Below, one piece after another: positions 23,089 to 30,419 of a stretch of DNA of 45,091 bases. The stretch is from the NCBI GenBank assembly GCA_028288485.1, contig JAQBNO010000213.1, positions 1-45,091 on the forward strand, written 5' to 3'. Below the pieces are notes generated by a model. It was not told the DNA's origin. It worked only from the letters and a program-made list of their open reading frames with translations, and did no database searches. A program made the position numbers and the translations under genes. How positions within the stretch are numbered: position 1 is the first letter of the stretch; each line of letters opens with the position of its first letter. Origin of the DNA: Segetibacter sp. (GTDB lineage Bacteria > Bacteroidota > Bacteroidia > Chitinophagales > Chitinophagaceae).

Positions 23089-23820
23089 ATGAATGACTAT
23101 AACGTTAAAGTTTTGAGGGAAGTAACGCTTTGGCAGCGCCAGATGATTCAAAAACCTTCATATTTTAATAGGCTGTCAAAAAGATGGCAGGACAAGATCA
23201 ACTCTTACATACCTGAAAAGGTTCACCAGGCGATTACCAGCGCCATTAAACAAATGTTCAGGGTAGTTCTTTTCGGGTCGAAAATAACGACTGCAGATCC
23301 ACGCACAGAAGGTGACCTTGAATTACGTGAAGCAGTTGTAATGGAGAAGATAAAATTCTATAAACATACCGCCGCTGCCGAAGGAGGAATAACAGGTGCA
23401 GGCGGAATACTGTTGGGACTTGCAGATTTTCCATTGTTAATGGGAATCAAAATCAAATTACTTTTTGAAATTGCATCGGTGTACGGTTTCAATACAGATG
23501 ATTACAAAGAAAGATTGTACCTGCTGTACATATTTCAACTTACCTTTTCGAGTCATGAGAAGAGAACAGAAGTTTTCCTGAAGCTGGAAGACTGGGCAAA
23601 TTACAGCAGCCAGCTACCCGACGACATCCACCAATTTGACTGGAGAAGTTTCCAGCAGGAATACCGGGATTATATAGACCTGGCAAAAATGGCCCAGTTA
23701 ATTCCTGTAATAGGGGCACCTGTAGGGGCCGTCGTAAATTACCGTCTTATTACCAGGTTAGGGAAAACTGCTATGAATGCTTACCGCATACGGTGGCATA
23801 AATTACACCAGATAAAATAA
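23089..23820 (+). CDS. EcsC family protein
   Basis: A 243-residue member of the EcsC family, named for the third gene of the Bacillus ecs transporter operon; the molecular function is not established. The central segment GGITGAGGILLGLADFPLLMGIKIKLLFEIASVYGF is the characteristic glycine-rich hydrophobic stretch, read here in two overlapping pieces around residues 100-135. IPVIGAPVGAVVNYRLITRLG near the C-terminus is the second conserved region. No signal peptide; it may associate with the membrane through the hydrophobic segments. It begins 18 bp after the dipeptidase gene, so the two are probably co-transcribed. The next gene has its own promoter-like box at 23852. Confidence 0.83.
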   Translation: MNDYNVKVLREVTLWQRQMIQKPSYFNRLSKRWQDKINSYIPEKVHQAITSAIKQMFRVVLFGSKITTADPRTEGDLELREAVVMEKIKFYKHTAAAEGGITGAGGILLGLADFPLLMGIKIKLLFEIASVYGFNTDDYKERLYLLYIFQLTFSSHEKRTEVFLKLEDWANYSSQLPDDIHQFDWRSFQQEYRDYIDLAKMAQLIPVIGAPVGAVVNYRLITRLGKTAMNAYRIRWHKLHQIK

Positions 23821-23851
23821 CTCCTAAGAATATTGCCGCTCTCTACTCCCC

Positions 23852-23859
23852 TATCTTTG
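23852..23859 (+). promoter_or_regulatory. Candidate -7 promoter box for the acyl-CoA carboxylase gene
   Basis: TATCTTTG is an exact TAnnTTTG match, with a TTG 17 bases upstream (23833-23835). It predicts a leader of about 13 bases to ATG 23878. Confidence 0.55.
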
Positions 23860-23877
23860 TTTATATCGTTTAAAAAT

Positions 23878-25506
23878 ATGAACCCGGATTTCAATAAGAA
23901 TGAAGATGCAATGAAGATGGCGGTGAGCCAAATGAACCGGCTTTTCGAAAACATTAAATTAGGCGGCGGTAAAAAAGCCATTGAAAAACAAAGAGAAAAA
24001 AACAAGCTTACTGCAAGGGAACGAATAGAATATCTTATTGACAAGGAAACGCCGTTTATAGAAATAGGTTCTTTTGCCGGCTTCGAAATGTATGAAGCAG
24101 AAGGTGGATGCCCTGCCGGCGGTACCGTAGCCGGCTTAGGCTATGTAAGCGGAAGGCAGTGCGTAATACTTGCAAACGACCAGACAGTTAAAGCTGGCGC
24201 ATGGTTTCCGATAACAGGGAAGAAAAACCTGCGTATGCAGGAAATCGCTATGGAGAATAACCTGCCGGTTATCTATTTGGTAGACAGCGCCGGGGTATAC
24301 CTGCCTTTGCAGGACGAGATTTTCCCCGACAAAGAACACTTTGGAAGGGTCTTCAGAAACAATGCGCGAATGAGTGCAATGGGGATAACACAAATTGCAG
24401 CAGTATTGGGCGCCTGTGTTGCCGGCGGTGCCTACTTGCCGATTATGAGCGATGAAACATTAATGGTTGAAGGAAATGGAAGTATTTATCTCGCGGGTCC
24501 ATACCTGGTTAAAGCGGCAATAGGTGAAGTGGTGGATGCAGAAACACTTGGCGGAGCATCAATGCATAACGAGATCAGTGGTATCGCCGACTATAAATTT
24601 GCAACCGAACAGGATTGCCTAAACCAGGTAAAAAAGATCATAAGCAAAATTGCCGAGCCTGCATCTGCAGGCTTTAATCGTGCGAAGCCAATTGCACCGC
24701 AAAAAAAACCCGGGGAAATATATGGAATGCTACCCCCCGGAAACGTGAAGCCCTACGACATGCTGGAAATAATTGAAAGGATCGTCGATAACAGCGAATT
24801 TGATCAGTTCAAGGAGCATTACGGTAAAACCATTCTATGCGGCTATGCCCGTGTTGACGGATGGGCAGTTGGCATTGTGGCAAACCAGCGTTTGGTAATG
24901 AAGAATAAAAAAGGTGAATTACAAATGGGGGGAGTGATTTATAACGATAGTGCTGATAAAGCGGCCCGTTTTATAATGAACTGCAATCAAAAGAAAATAC
25001 CGCTTGTTTTTTTGCACGATGTTACCGGTTTTATGGTTGGCAGCAGAAGCGAACAGTCAGGAATTATTAAAGACGGGGCGAAGATGGTTAATGCGGTCGC
25101 TAATTCTGTAGTTCCTAAAATTTCCATTGTTATTGGTAACAGTTACGGAGCAGGCAATTACGCCATGTGTGGCAAGGCTTACGACCCCAGGTTTATTTAT
25201 GCATGGCCAAGTGCTAAAATTGCCGTAATGGGTGGTGAACAAGCTGCAAAAACAATGTTACAAATCCAGGTATCAGGGTTGAAAGCAAAAGGTGAGAAAA
25301 TTACGCCGGAAGATGAACAAGCATTATTAGATGAAATTAAAGGAAAATACGAAAAGCAAACGTCTCCATATTATGCCGCAGCGCGCCTTTGGGTAGACGA
25401 AATAATAGATCCTTTGGATACACGGAAAGTAATTTCAGAGGGAATTGCTGCTGCAAATAACCAGCCGCTGATGGCCGAATTTAAGCTCGGTGTATTCCAG
25501 GTTTAA
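23878..25506 (+). CDS. Acyl-CoA carboxylase carboxyltransferase (beta) subunit, methylcrotonoyl-CoA type
   Basis: A 542-residue biotin-dependent carboxyltransferase that moves CO2 from carboxybiotin to an acyl-CoA. LTARERIEYLIDKETPFIEIG opens the N-terminal crotonase-like half. VYLPLQDEIFPDKEHFGRVF and GNGSIYLAGPYLVKAAIGE resemble methylcrotonoyl-CoA carboxylase (leucine breakdown) more than propionyl-CoA carboxylase. The second half has LHDVTGFMVGSRSEQSGI, NSYGAGNYAMCGKAYDPRF and GGEQAAKTM. The frame is open from 23833, but ATG 23878 fits both the promoter box at 23852 and the protein start MNPDFNKNED. The biotin carboxylase/carrier subunit is not in the window. Substrate choice is inferred from motif resemblance. 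Confidence 0.85.
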   Translation: MNPDFNKNEDAMKMAVSQMNRLFENIKLGGGKKAIEKQREKNKLTARERIEYLIDKETPFIEIGSFAGFEMYEAEGGCPAGGTVAGLGYVSGRQCVILANDQTVKAGAWFPITGKKNLRMQEIAMENNLPVIYLVDSAGVYLPLQDEIFPDKEHFGRVFRNNARMSAMGITQIAAVLGACVAGGAYLPIMSDETLMVEGNGSIYLAGPYLVKAAIGEVVDAETLGGASMHNEISGIADYKFATEQDCLNQVKKIISKIAEPASAGFNRAKPIAPQKKPGEIYGMLPPGNVKPYDMLEIIERIVDNSEFDQFKEHYGKTILCGYARVDGWAVGIVANQRLVMKNKKGELQMGGVIYNDSADKAARFIMNCNQKKIPLVFLHDVTGFMVGSRSEQSGIIKDGAKMVNAVANSVVPKISIVIGNSYGAGNYAMCGKAYDPRFIYAWPSAKIAVMGGEQAAKTMLQIQVSGLKAKGEKITPEDEQALLDEIKGKYEKQTSPYYAAARLWVDEIIDPLDTRKVISEGIAAANNQPLMAEFKLGVFQV

Positions 25507-25620
25507 TTTTTCCCGCCTTTTAAACCTCTTTTTAGCCTGTCTTAATTGTGTTTTACAAAGTCTTGATTTTTCGGTTCTTTTGCCAGTCATTTCAGCCGTA
25601 CTATTTAAAAATATCTTTTT

Positions 25621-26406
25621 ATGCCTCCACCCTATACAATTTACAAGGTTGACGCTTTTACCTCTTTCCTTTTTGGCGGCAACCCGGCAGCAGTTTGCCC
25701 TTTGGAAACATGGTTGCCGGATGAATTAATGCAAAAACTGGCAGCAGAGAACAACCTGAGTGAAACCGCCTTTTTTGTGAAGGAAGGTGACAATTACCAC
25801 TTGCGGTGGTTTACCCCTGAGTTTGAAATTGACCTTTGCGGTCACGCAACGCTTGCTACCGCTTTTATTCTGTTCACGCAACTTAACTATACTGCTGATG
25901 TTATCAGTTTCCAAACCAAAAGCGGGCAACTTGAAGTAAGAAGAAAGGAAGATTTATTCGAACTTAATTTTCCAAGCCGTGTACCTCAGTCCTGCGAACC
26001 TCCGGAAGCATTACTAAAGGGTTTCAATTTTCCTCCTTCGAAAGTATTGAAATCAAGGGACTATTTTTTAGTGTACGACGATGAAAGAACAATTAGGGAA
26101 CTTGTTCCCGACTTTCAATATTTAAATACCCTTAACGCTGTTGGCATTATTGTAACTGCTGCCGGTAAAGAGGCTGACTTTGTTTCACGGTTTTTTGTAC
26201 CAAATTCTGTTATCGGCGAAGATCCTGTTACCGGCTCGGCTCATTGCAACCTCATACCTTACTGGGCTAAAGAACTTAATAAAAGTACGCTCACTGCAAA
26301 ACAATTATCAAAAAGAGAAGGCGAATTATTTTGCGAACACAAAGGTGATCGCGTAACAATGGCCGGAAAAGCGGTCTTATACTTAAAAGGAGAATTTTAC
26401 CTATAG
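25621..26406 (+). CDS. PhzF family isomerase/epimerase
   Basis: A 261-residue PhzF-fold protein. Conserved segments are YKVDAFTSFLFGGNPAAVC, NLSETAFFVKEG (with the catalytic glutamate), LRWFTPEFEIDLCGHATLA, and the C-terminal half motif EDPVTGSAHCNLIPYWA. The fold has two similar diaminopimelate-epimerase-like halves. Most housekeeping members have no known substrate, and phenazine genes are absent here, so a phenazine role is not suggested. TATCTTTT just before ATG 25621 is one base off a -7 box but too close to act for this start. The rnhA gene begins one base after its stop codon, so the two are almost certainly co-transcribed. Confidence 0.88.
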   Translation: MPPPYTIYKVDAFTSFLFGGNPAAVCPLETWLPDELMQKLAAENNLSETAFFVKEGDNYHLRWFTPEFEIDLCGHATLATAFILFTQLNYTADVISFQTKSGQLEVRRKEDLFELNFPSRVPQSCEPPEALLKGFNFPPSKVLKSRDYFLVYDDERTIRELVPDFQYLNTLNAVGIIVTAAGKEADFVSRFFVPNSVIGEDPVTGSAHCNLIPYWAKELNKSTLTAKQLSKREGELFCEHKGDRVTMAGKAVLYLKGEFYL

Positions 26407-26407
26407 C

Positions 26408-26890
26408 ATGTCAACAAACGAACACCAACTGATTGTTTATACCGACGGATCAAGTCGCGGAAATCCTGGCCCCGGTGGTTATGGAGCAATTTTAATGTGG
26501 GGCGATAAACGAAAAGAACTGTCAGCAGGTTACCGGAAAACAACCAACAACCGAATGGAATTAATGGGAGTAATCGCTGCATTGGAAAGCCTTACCAAAA
26601 AGAATATTCCATTAACCATTTATACCGACAGCCAATACATTGTAAAATCGGTACAACTGAAATGGCTTGATAAATGGATAAAAACAAACTTTGCAGGCGG
26701 CAAAAAGAACAAAGACCTGTGGATGCGTTTTCACAACCTTGCAAAAGATTACCGGATAACTTTTAAATGGGTTAAAGGTCACGCAGATAATCCTTTAAAC
26801 AATCGCTGCGACGTATTGGCCACAACCGCTGCCGACGGAAATAATTTATTAATTGATGAAGGTTATGAAAGGGAGATGGTGAATTTGTAA
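26408..26890 (+). CDS. rnhA: Ribonuclease HI
   Basis: A 160-residue RNase HI that cuts the RNA strand of RNA-DNA hybrids. The four catalytic acids are in YTDGSSRGNPGPGGYG (D), NRMELMGVIAAL (E), IYTDSQYIVKSV (D) and NRCDVLATTAA (D). The basic handle loop (WLDKWIKTNFAGGKKNKDLW) and the histidine loop WVKGHADNPLNN are present, so this is the E. coli-like, full-activity form. It starts one base after the phzF stop. A second, divergent RNase H gene lies 346 bp downstream. Confidence 0.94.
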   Translation: MSTNEHQLIVYTDGSSRGNPGPGGYGAILMWGDKRKELSAGYRKTTNNRMELMGVIAALESLTKKNIPLTIYTDSQYIVKSVQLKWLDKWIKTNFAGGKKNKDLWMRFHNLAKDYRITFKWVKGHADNPLNNRCDVLATTAADGNNLLIDEGYEREMVNL

Positions 26891-27203
26891 TTACCAGGAA
26901 ATTAACCCCGTCTATTCTTGCGAAGTGTAAGCAAACCAAACTTTAATCGGCCCGCCGATACGTTCAATATTTTGTTTTATGGTACCAACTTAAGTACCCG
27001 TAATCATCATCGTTGCTACGCTCAGTTCAACATTTAATTATTAATAGAACTTAGCGTAGCAGTTTTTATCCGGGTTTACGGAAGGGTACCCTGAGGTAAG
27101 TCCAAGGGGTCTCAATCCGTTCATCTGCAAATCGTATAGCATCTTTATTCGTATTTCACCGGGCGCAAATAAACTACCAGGAAAAGCCTAGAAACCCTGT
27201 AAG
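26891..27203. other. Intergenic stretch occupied mainly by a dispersed repeat
   Basis: No gene is seen. The middle (26976-27143) is a long copy of the dispersed repeat; the flanks show no hairpin terminator for the phzF-rnhA transcript. A -7-like box for the second RNase H gene starts directly after it. Confidence 0.55.
26976..27143 (-). repeat. Dispersed intergenic repeat, best-preserved long copy (minus orientation)
   Basis: About 168 bp, inverted relative to the copy at 20975. The central stem GCTACGCT (27015-27022) pairs perfectly with AGCGTAGC (27053-27060) and continues with AGTTC/GAACT inside. The 6883 copy has the same stem with a C-G pair in place of this T-A pair. A second hairpin, GGTAC(8)GTACC, lies at 26981-26998, next to the TTTTATGG flank. 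Confidence 0.75.
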
Positions 27204-27211
27204 TACATTTG
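27204..27211 (+). promoter_or_regulatory. Candidate -7 promoter box for the second RNase H gene
   Basis: TACATTTG is an exact TAnnTTTG match. Transcription would begin near 27216, giving about 20 bases of leader before ATG 27237, or a leaderless message if ATG 27216 is used. Confidence 0.5.
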
Positions 27212-27236
27212 CTGAATGTCCTTCATCAACAAAACA

Positions 27237-27719
27237 ATGGTAGAAATTTATACCGACGGAAGTTGTGATACCAATTATAAGATAGGAGCCTGGGTCGCCA
27301 TTTTACTGGTAGAGACCGGGACTATTGTATTGAGCGGTACGTTAACTGATACAACGCATAACAGGATGGAACTAATAGCGGTGATTGAAGCTCTTGAACA
27401 CTTGCAAGCTCATCATCCATCAATTTCGACTATCCGCATTTATTCCGACAGCCAATATGTAATTAATTTAACGGGAAGGAAAGAGAAATTAGAGACTGCA
27501 GGATTTTTATCAAAAAAAGGAACTAATCTTAAAAACGAGGATTTGTTGAAACATGCGCTTAACCTTTTTAAAACCTTTACAATTGAATTTATAAAAGTAA
27601 CGGCCCATAAAAAAAGAACGGAAACAATAAACTTTAATATTGAAGCTGATAAATTATCAAGAAAGATAGTAAGGGAAGCAGTGAAAGCGAAAGGGTTGCC
27701 ATTTACTCAAGTGCTGTAA
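27237..27719 (+). CDS. Second, divergent ribonuclease H-like protein
   Basis: A 160-residue RNase H-fold protein unlike its neighbour rnhA in sequence. The four acids are kept: IYTDGSCDTNYKIGAW (D), NRMELIAVIEAL (E), IYSDSQYVINL (D) and NIEADKLSRKI (D). The basic handle region is replaced by a short lysine-rich segment (LTGRKEKLETAGFLSKKGTN), and VTAHKKRTETINFN replaces the canonical His loop. It is probably catalytic, but substrate preference could differ from RNase HI. ATG 27237 (MVEIYTDG) matches the family start; ATG 27216 adds seven residues. It ends before a strong bidirectional terminator and faces the helicase gene. Confidence 0.85.
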   Translation: MVEIYTDGSCDTNYKIGAWVAILLVETGTIVLSGTLTDTTHNRMELIAVIEALEHLQAHHPSISTIRIYSDSQYVINLTGRKEKLETAGFLSKKGTNLKNEDLLKHALNLFKTFTIEFIKVTAHKKRTETINFNIEADKLSRKIVREAVKAKGLPFTQVL

Positions 27720-27814
27720 TGTTATCTTCCTGCAAGGTTTACTCCTTTAAGTACAACCGGTTTACGTTGTCCTTGAGATGAAAGGGAAGATCAAAATGTT
27801 TTCTTCTTTAAAGT

Positions 27815-27852
27815 AAAACGGCTCAATAAGATTTAATTATTGAGCCGTTTTT
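27815..27852. terminator. Bidirectional rho-independent terminator between convergent genes
   Basis: AAAACGGCTCAATAA (27815-27829) pairs perfectly over 15 bp with 27837-27851, loop GATTTAA, with A-tract on one side and T-tract on the other. It separates the second RNase H gene (+) from the helicase gene (-). Confidence 0.93.
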
Positions 27853-27867
27853 ATATTATGCAACAAT

Positions 27868-29187
27868 CTATTTTGCCACATCAATCTTCACCTTTTTATT
27901 TTTTATTTTTTCATTTTTGATCATTTCCAGGGTATTGCCCACTTTTACTTTTCTCACCCCAACAAACGAAAAGAAGTCTTTTACTTCAATTAAACCTATA
28001 TCTTCTTTTTTCAATTGCCCTTTGTGGGTTAAGAAACCAACAATGTCGACTTTGTTAACCTTGTCTTTTTTACCGGCAGCAATAAACAAGGTGGACCACT
28101 TCGGTTTTTCCGGTAAAGTAACTGTTCCAGGTAGTTCTATTGCTTCGGCCTCTGTGATGTAAGAAGGTACATTCTCTTCAGGCGACAAAATAAGAATAGC
28201 GGTTCCGCTTGCATCCATCCTGGCGGTTCTACCGTTACGATGCGTAAATGTTTCTTCGTTTGGGGGCAAATGGTAATGAATAATGTACCGGATATTAGGA
28301 ATATCCAGTCCTCTTGAAGCAAGGTCAGTAGTTACCAAAACGTTTGAGGTGCCGTTTCTAAATTTGCATAGTGCAGCATCACGCTCTGGTTGTTCAAGCG
28401 CACCATGATAAAAGACATTTACGATGCCTCTGTCAGATAAGAAAGCACCTGTTCGTTCAACTGCCTCCCGGTGATTACAGAAAATAATGGTCGACCTGTT
28501 TCCCAGGTAGCAAATGAGGTTAAATAAAGTTTCTAACTTGTCTTTTCCATCACTCTTCAAAATTTGGATAGCCAGCGCAGCGGGTTCTTCACCTGTTAAA
28601 AAATTAAGCGTTACCGGCTCTTGTAATCCAATGAATGCCGGAATTTCAGCAGCCCCGGTGGCCGAAGTTAGAATTCGTTTTTTCAGGTTCTTTATTGATT
28701 CTATAATAAACACCATCTCTTCCTGGAAACCAAGTTCGATCGACTTATCGAACTCATCCAACACCAGCGTTTCAATATTATCGGTTTGAATATTACCTCT
28801 GCGAAGATGATCGGCCAACCGGCCGGCGGTTCCTATAATTAATGCAGGTGCCTGTAATAAATTGTTTTCCTCGGTTTCCCTCAAGTGACCACCATAACAA
28901 CAGGTCACTTTAAAACCTGTTGACATTGTTTTAAAAACCTGCTCAATTTGCAGAGCCAGTTCCCTTGAAGGTACTACCACCAAAGCCTGGGTTTTATTAT
29001 TAGACGGATCGAGCAATTCGAGTATCGGTAATAAAAAAGCCAGCGTTTTCCCCGATCCTGTTGCGGACAGCAGGATAACGTCATTATGCTTTTTATTCGC
29101 TTCTAAAGAAGCCAATTGCATTTCATTTAATTTTTCAATCTTGAAATTGGAAAGTATCTTCCCGATTGAATATGTATTTTCAGCCAT
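27868..29187 (-). CDS. DEAD-box RNA helicase, DbpA-like, with DEFD motif II
   Basis: A 439-residue ATP-dependent RNA helicase. The Q motif region ends KLNEMQ, motif I is ATGSGKT, Ia PSRELALQ, Ib GTAGRL, motif III SAT, motif IV IIFCN, V TTDLASRGLD and VI HRNGRTARMD. Motif II reads VLDEFD where DEAD is expected. The C-terminal 75 residues (KVDIVGFLTHKGQLKKEDIG, then FFSFVGVRKVKV) look like the DbpA RNA-binding domain that targets 23S rRNA hairpin 92, so a role in large-subunit assembly is likely. A perfect -7 box (29193-29200) lies so close to ATG 29187 that the message would be leaderless. The start cannot be later because the Q motif is near the N-terminus. Confidence 0.9.
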   Translation of the reverse strand: MAENTYSIGKILSNFKIEKLNEMQLASLEANKKHNDVILLSATGSGKTLAFLLPILELLDPSNNKTQALVVVPSRELALQIEQVFKTMSTGFKVTCCYGGHLRETEENNLLQAPALIIGTAGRLADHLRRGNIQTDNIETLVLDEFDKSIELGFQEEMVFIIESIKNLKKRILTSATGAAEIPAFIGLQEPVTLNFLTGEEPAALAIQILKSDGKDKLETLFNLICYLGNRSTIIFCNHREAVERTGAFLSDRGIVNVFYHGALEQPERDAALCKFRNGTSNVLVTTDLASRGLDIPNIRYIIHYHLPPNEETFTHRNGRTARMDASGTAILILSPEENVPSYITEAEAIELPGTVTLPEKPKWSTLFIAAGKKDKVNKVDIVGFLTHKGQLKKEDIGLIEVKDFFSFVGVRKVKVGNTLEMIKNEKIKNKKVKIDVAK

Positions 29188-29192
29188 AAACG

Positions 29193-29200
29193 CAAAAGTA
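29193..29200 (-). promoter_or_regulatory. Candidate -7 promoter box giving a leaderless helicase message
   Basis: On the minus strand this reads TACTTTTG, an exact TAnnTTTG match. With normal spacing transcription starts at about 29187-29188, which is the ATG itself. Confidence 0.55.
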
Positions 29201-29271
29201 CGAAAGTTGAAGCCGGTATGATGTTAACAAGGATTAAATGCTAAACGTAGGGGTGATGGTAAAGGCTTTTA

Positions 29272-30180
29272 TCACTGGTTTTTCGAATCTAATATTAAGG
29301 GCGTTCTGCTATTCCCCATAACAATCACTTTCGCATTCTGTGATATTGCAATTTCTTTCATCGCTTTTATCTGTTCGTACTGTAACTGGTTGCTGGTAAG
29401 GCCGGTATTAATAATGCGCTGGTAGTCTGCTATACCTTGTGCTTCTACCCGTTTACGTTCAGCTTCCTGCTTTTCTTTTTGCAACACGAAAAACATTTTC
29501 TGTGCTTCCTGTTCAGCATTTATTTTTTCTTCGATAGCTGCTTTTACCCTGTTCGGCAGTGTAATATTTCTTATCAGCAACTGCTCCAGTTCCAGGCCGC
29601 GCAACCTGAAATTGCCTTCTATGGTTTTATAGATCCTCGCTTGAAATTCGTCACGTTTTATACTGTACAGGTCGATAGCAGTGTAATAAACAGAGTTATC
29701 GCGAATCTTGGTTCGGGTAATTGGACGCACAATTTTATCTTTATAATCAAGCCCAGTTTCTCTTACAAGCTTTGGTGCCTGGTTGGCCTGCACCCTGTAT
29801 AAGACCGTGAGGTCTATCACAACTTCCAATCCGTCAGAAGTCAAAACCCTTATTGCATCATCTCCCGACTGGGCGCCCTCATCATGTACTCCACTCATCG
29901 TATAGTTCTGGGTGCGTACATCTATTTCTTTTACATTAACCATGGGATTTATAAAATGTAGACCACTGTATAAAACGTCATTCTGTATTTTGCCAAACAG
30001 CGATTTTACACCAATCGTTCCTGCGTCTACTTGTATTACACACGAAGTAAGGATTCCAACAACGACCAAAATAGATCCGACAATGCGAATTATACTAGAG
30101 TAACGAGGGAGCGGAGACTGCATTTTGTGGAGGGAGGAAGCCGCAAGAAACACAGTGACCCCAAGAATAATGAGGAGCAT
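29272..30180 (-). CDS. Prohibitin/SPFH-domain membrane protein
   Basis: A 302-residue SPFH (band 7) protein. Two N-terminal hydrophobic segments (residues 1-17 and about 30-50, IVGSILVVVGILTSCVIQV) anchor it. The SPFH domain follows from about 52 (DAGTIGVKSLFGKIQNDVLYSGLHFINP) through VLYRVQANQAP and VYYTAIDLYSIKRDEFQARI. A charged coiled coil (AEQEAQKMFFVLQKEKQEAE, RKRVEAQGIADYQRI) completes the prohibitin pattern, and these proteins form large membrane rings that influence FtsH-like proteases. TACCTTTA (30198-30205, minus) is a near-consensus -7 box just upstream. No NfeD or protease gene is adjacent. It lies downstream of rpoC, separated by a strong terminator. Confidence 0.88.
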   Translation of the reverse strand: MLLIILGVTVFLAASSLHKMQSPLPRYSSIIRIVGSILVVVGILTSCVIQVDAGTIGVKSLFGKIQNDVLYSGLHFINPMVNVKEIDVRTQNYTMSGVHDEGAQSGDDAIRVLTSDGLEVVIDLTVLYRVQANQAPKLVRETGLDYKDKIVRPITRTKIRDNSVYYTAIDLYSIKRDEFQARIYKTIEGNFRLRGLELEQLLIRNITLPNRVKAAIEEKINAEQEAQKMFFVLQKEKQEAERKRVEAQGIADYQRIINTGLTSNQLQYEQIKAMKEIAISQNAKVIVMGNSRTPLILDSKNQ

Positions 30181-30197
30181 TTTAAAGGGTTTATACG

Positions 30198-30205
30198 TAA
30201 AGGTA
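30198..30205 (-). promoter_or_regulatory. Near-consensus -7 box for the SPFH gene
   Basis: On the minus strand it reads TACCTTTA, one base from TAnnTTTG, 17 bases before the start codon. Since the rpoC terminator lies upstream, a separate promoter is expected here. Confidence 0.35.
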
Positions 30206-30264
30206 AAGCATTAGTAATTTATGTAAATATTGTAATTGCACAGTAAGGTCAACAAGGGTTTGCG

Positions 30265-30290
30265 GTACAAGTGAGTGACACAACGATGTT
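30265..30290 (+). repeat. Short copy of the dispersed repeat, 3' of rpoC
   Basis: GTACAAGTGAGTGACACAAC followed by GATGTT; positions 30269-30290 are identical over 22 bases to the copies at 8615 and 34790. It is oriented towards rpoC, so rpoC is flanked by inverted copies. Confidence 0.75.
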
Positions 30291-30364
30291 TAATAGCCTT
30301 GCAAATGGCGGAAACATAAATAAAATCATACTGGACAACAGCTCTTGAATGGAGCCGTTATAAA

Positions 30365-30400
30365 CGAAAAAAGCAGGAAGTAAACCTCCTGCTTTTTTCG
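30365..30400 (-). terminator. rpoC terminator
   Basis: CGAAAAAAGCAGGA (30365-30378) pairs perfectly over 14 bp with TCCTGCTTTTTTCG (30387-30400), loop AGTAAACC. It begins 20 bp after the rpoC stop and has a T-run when read on the minus strand. Confidence 0.93.
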
Positions 30401-30419
30401 TCTATTCTACACTCAATGA

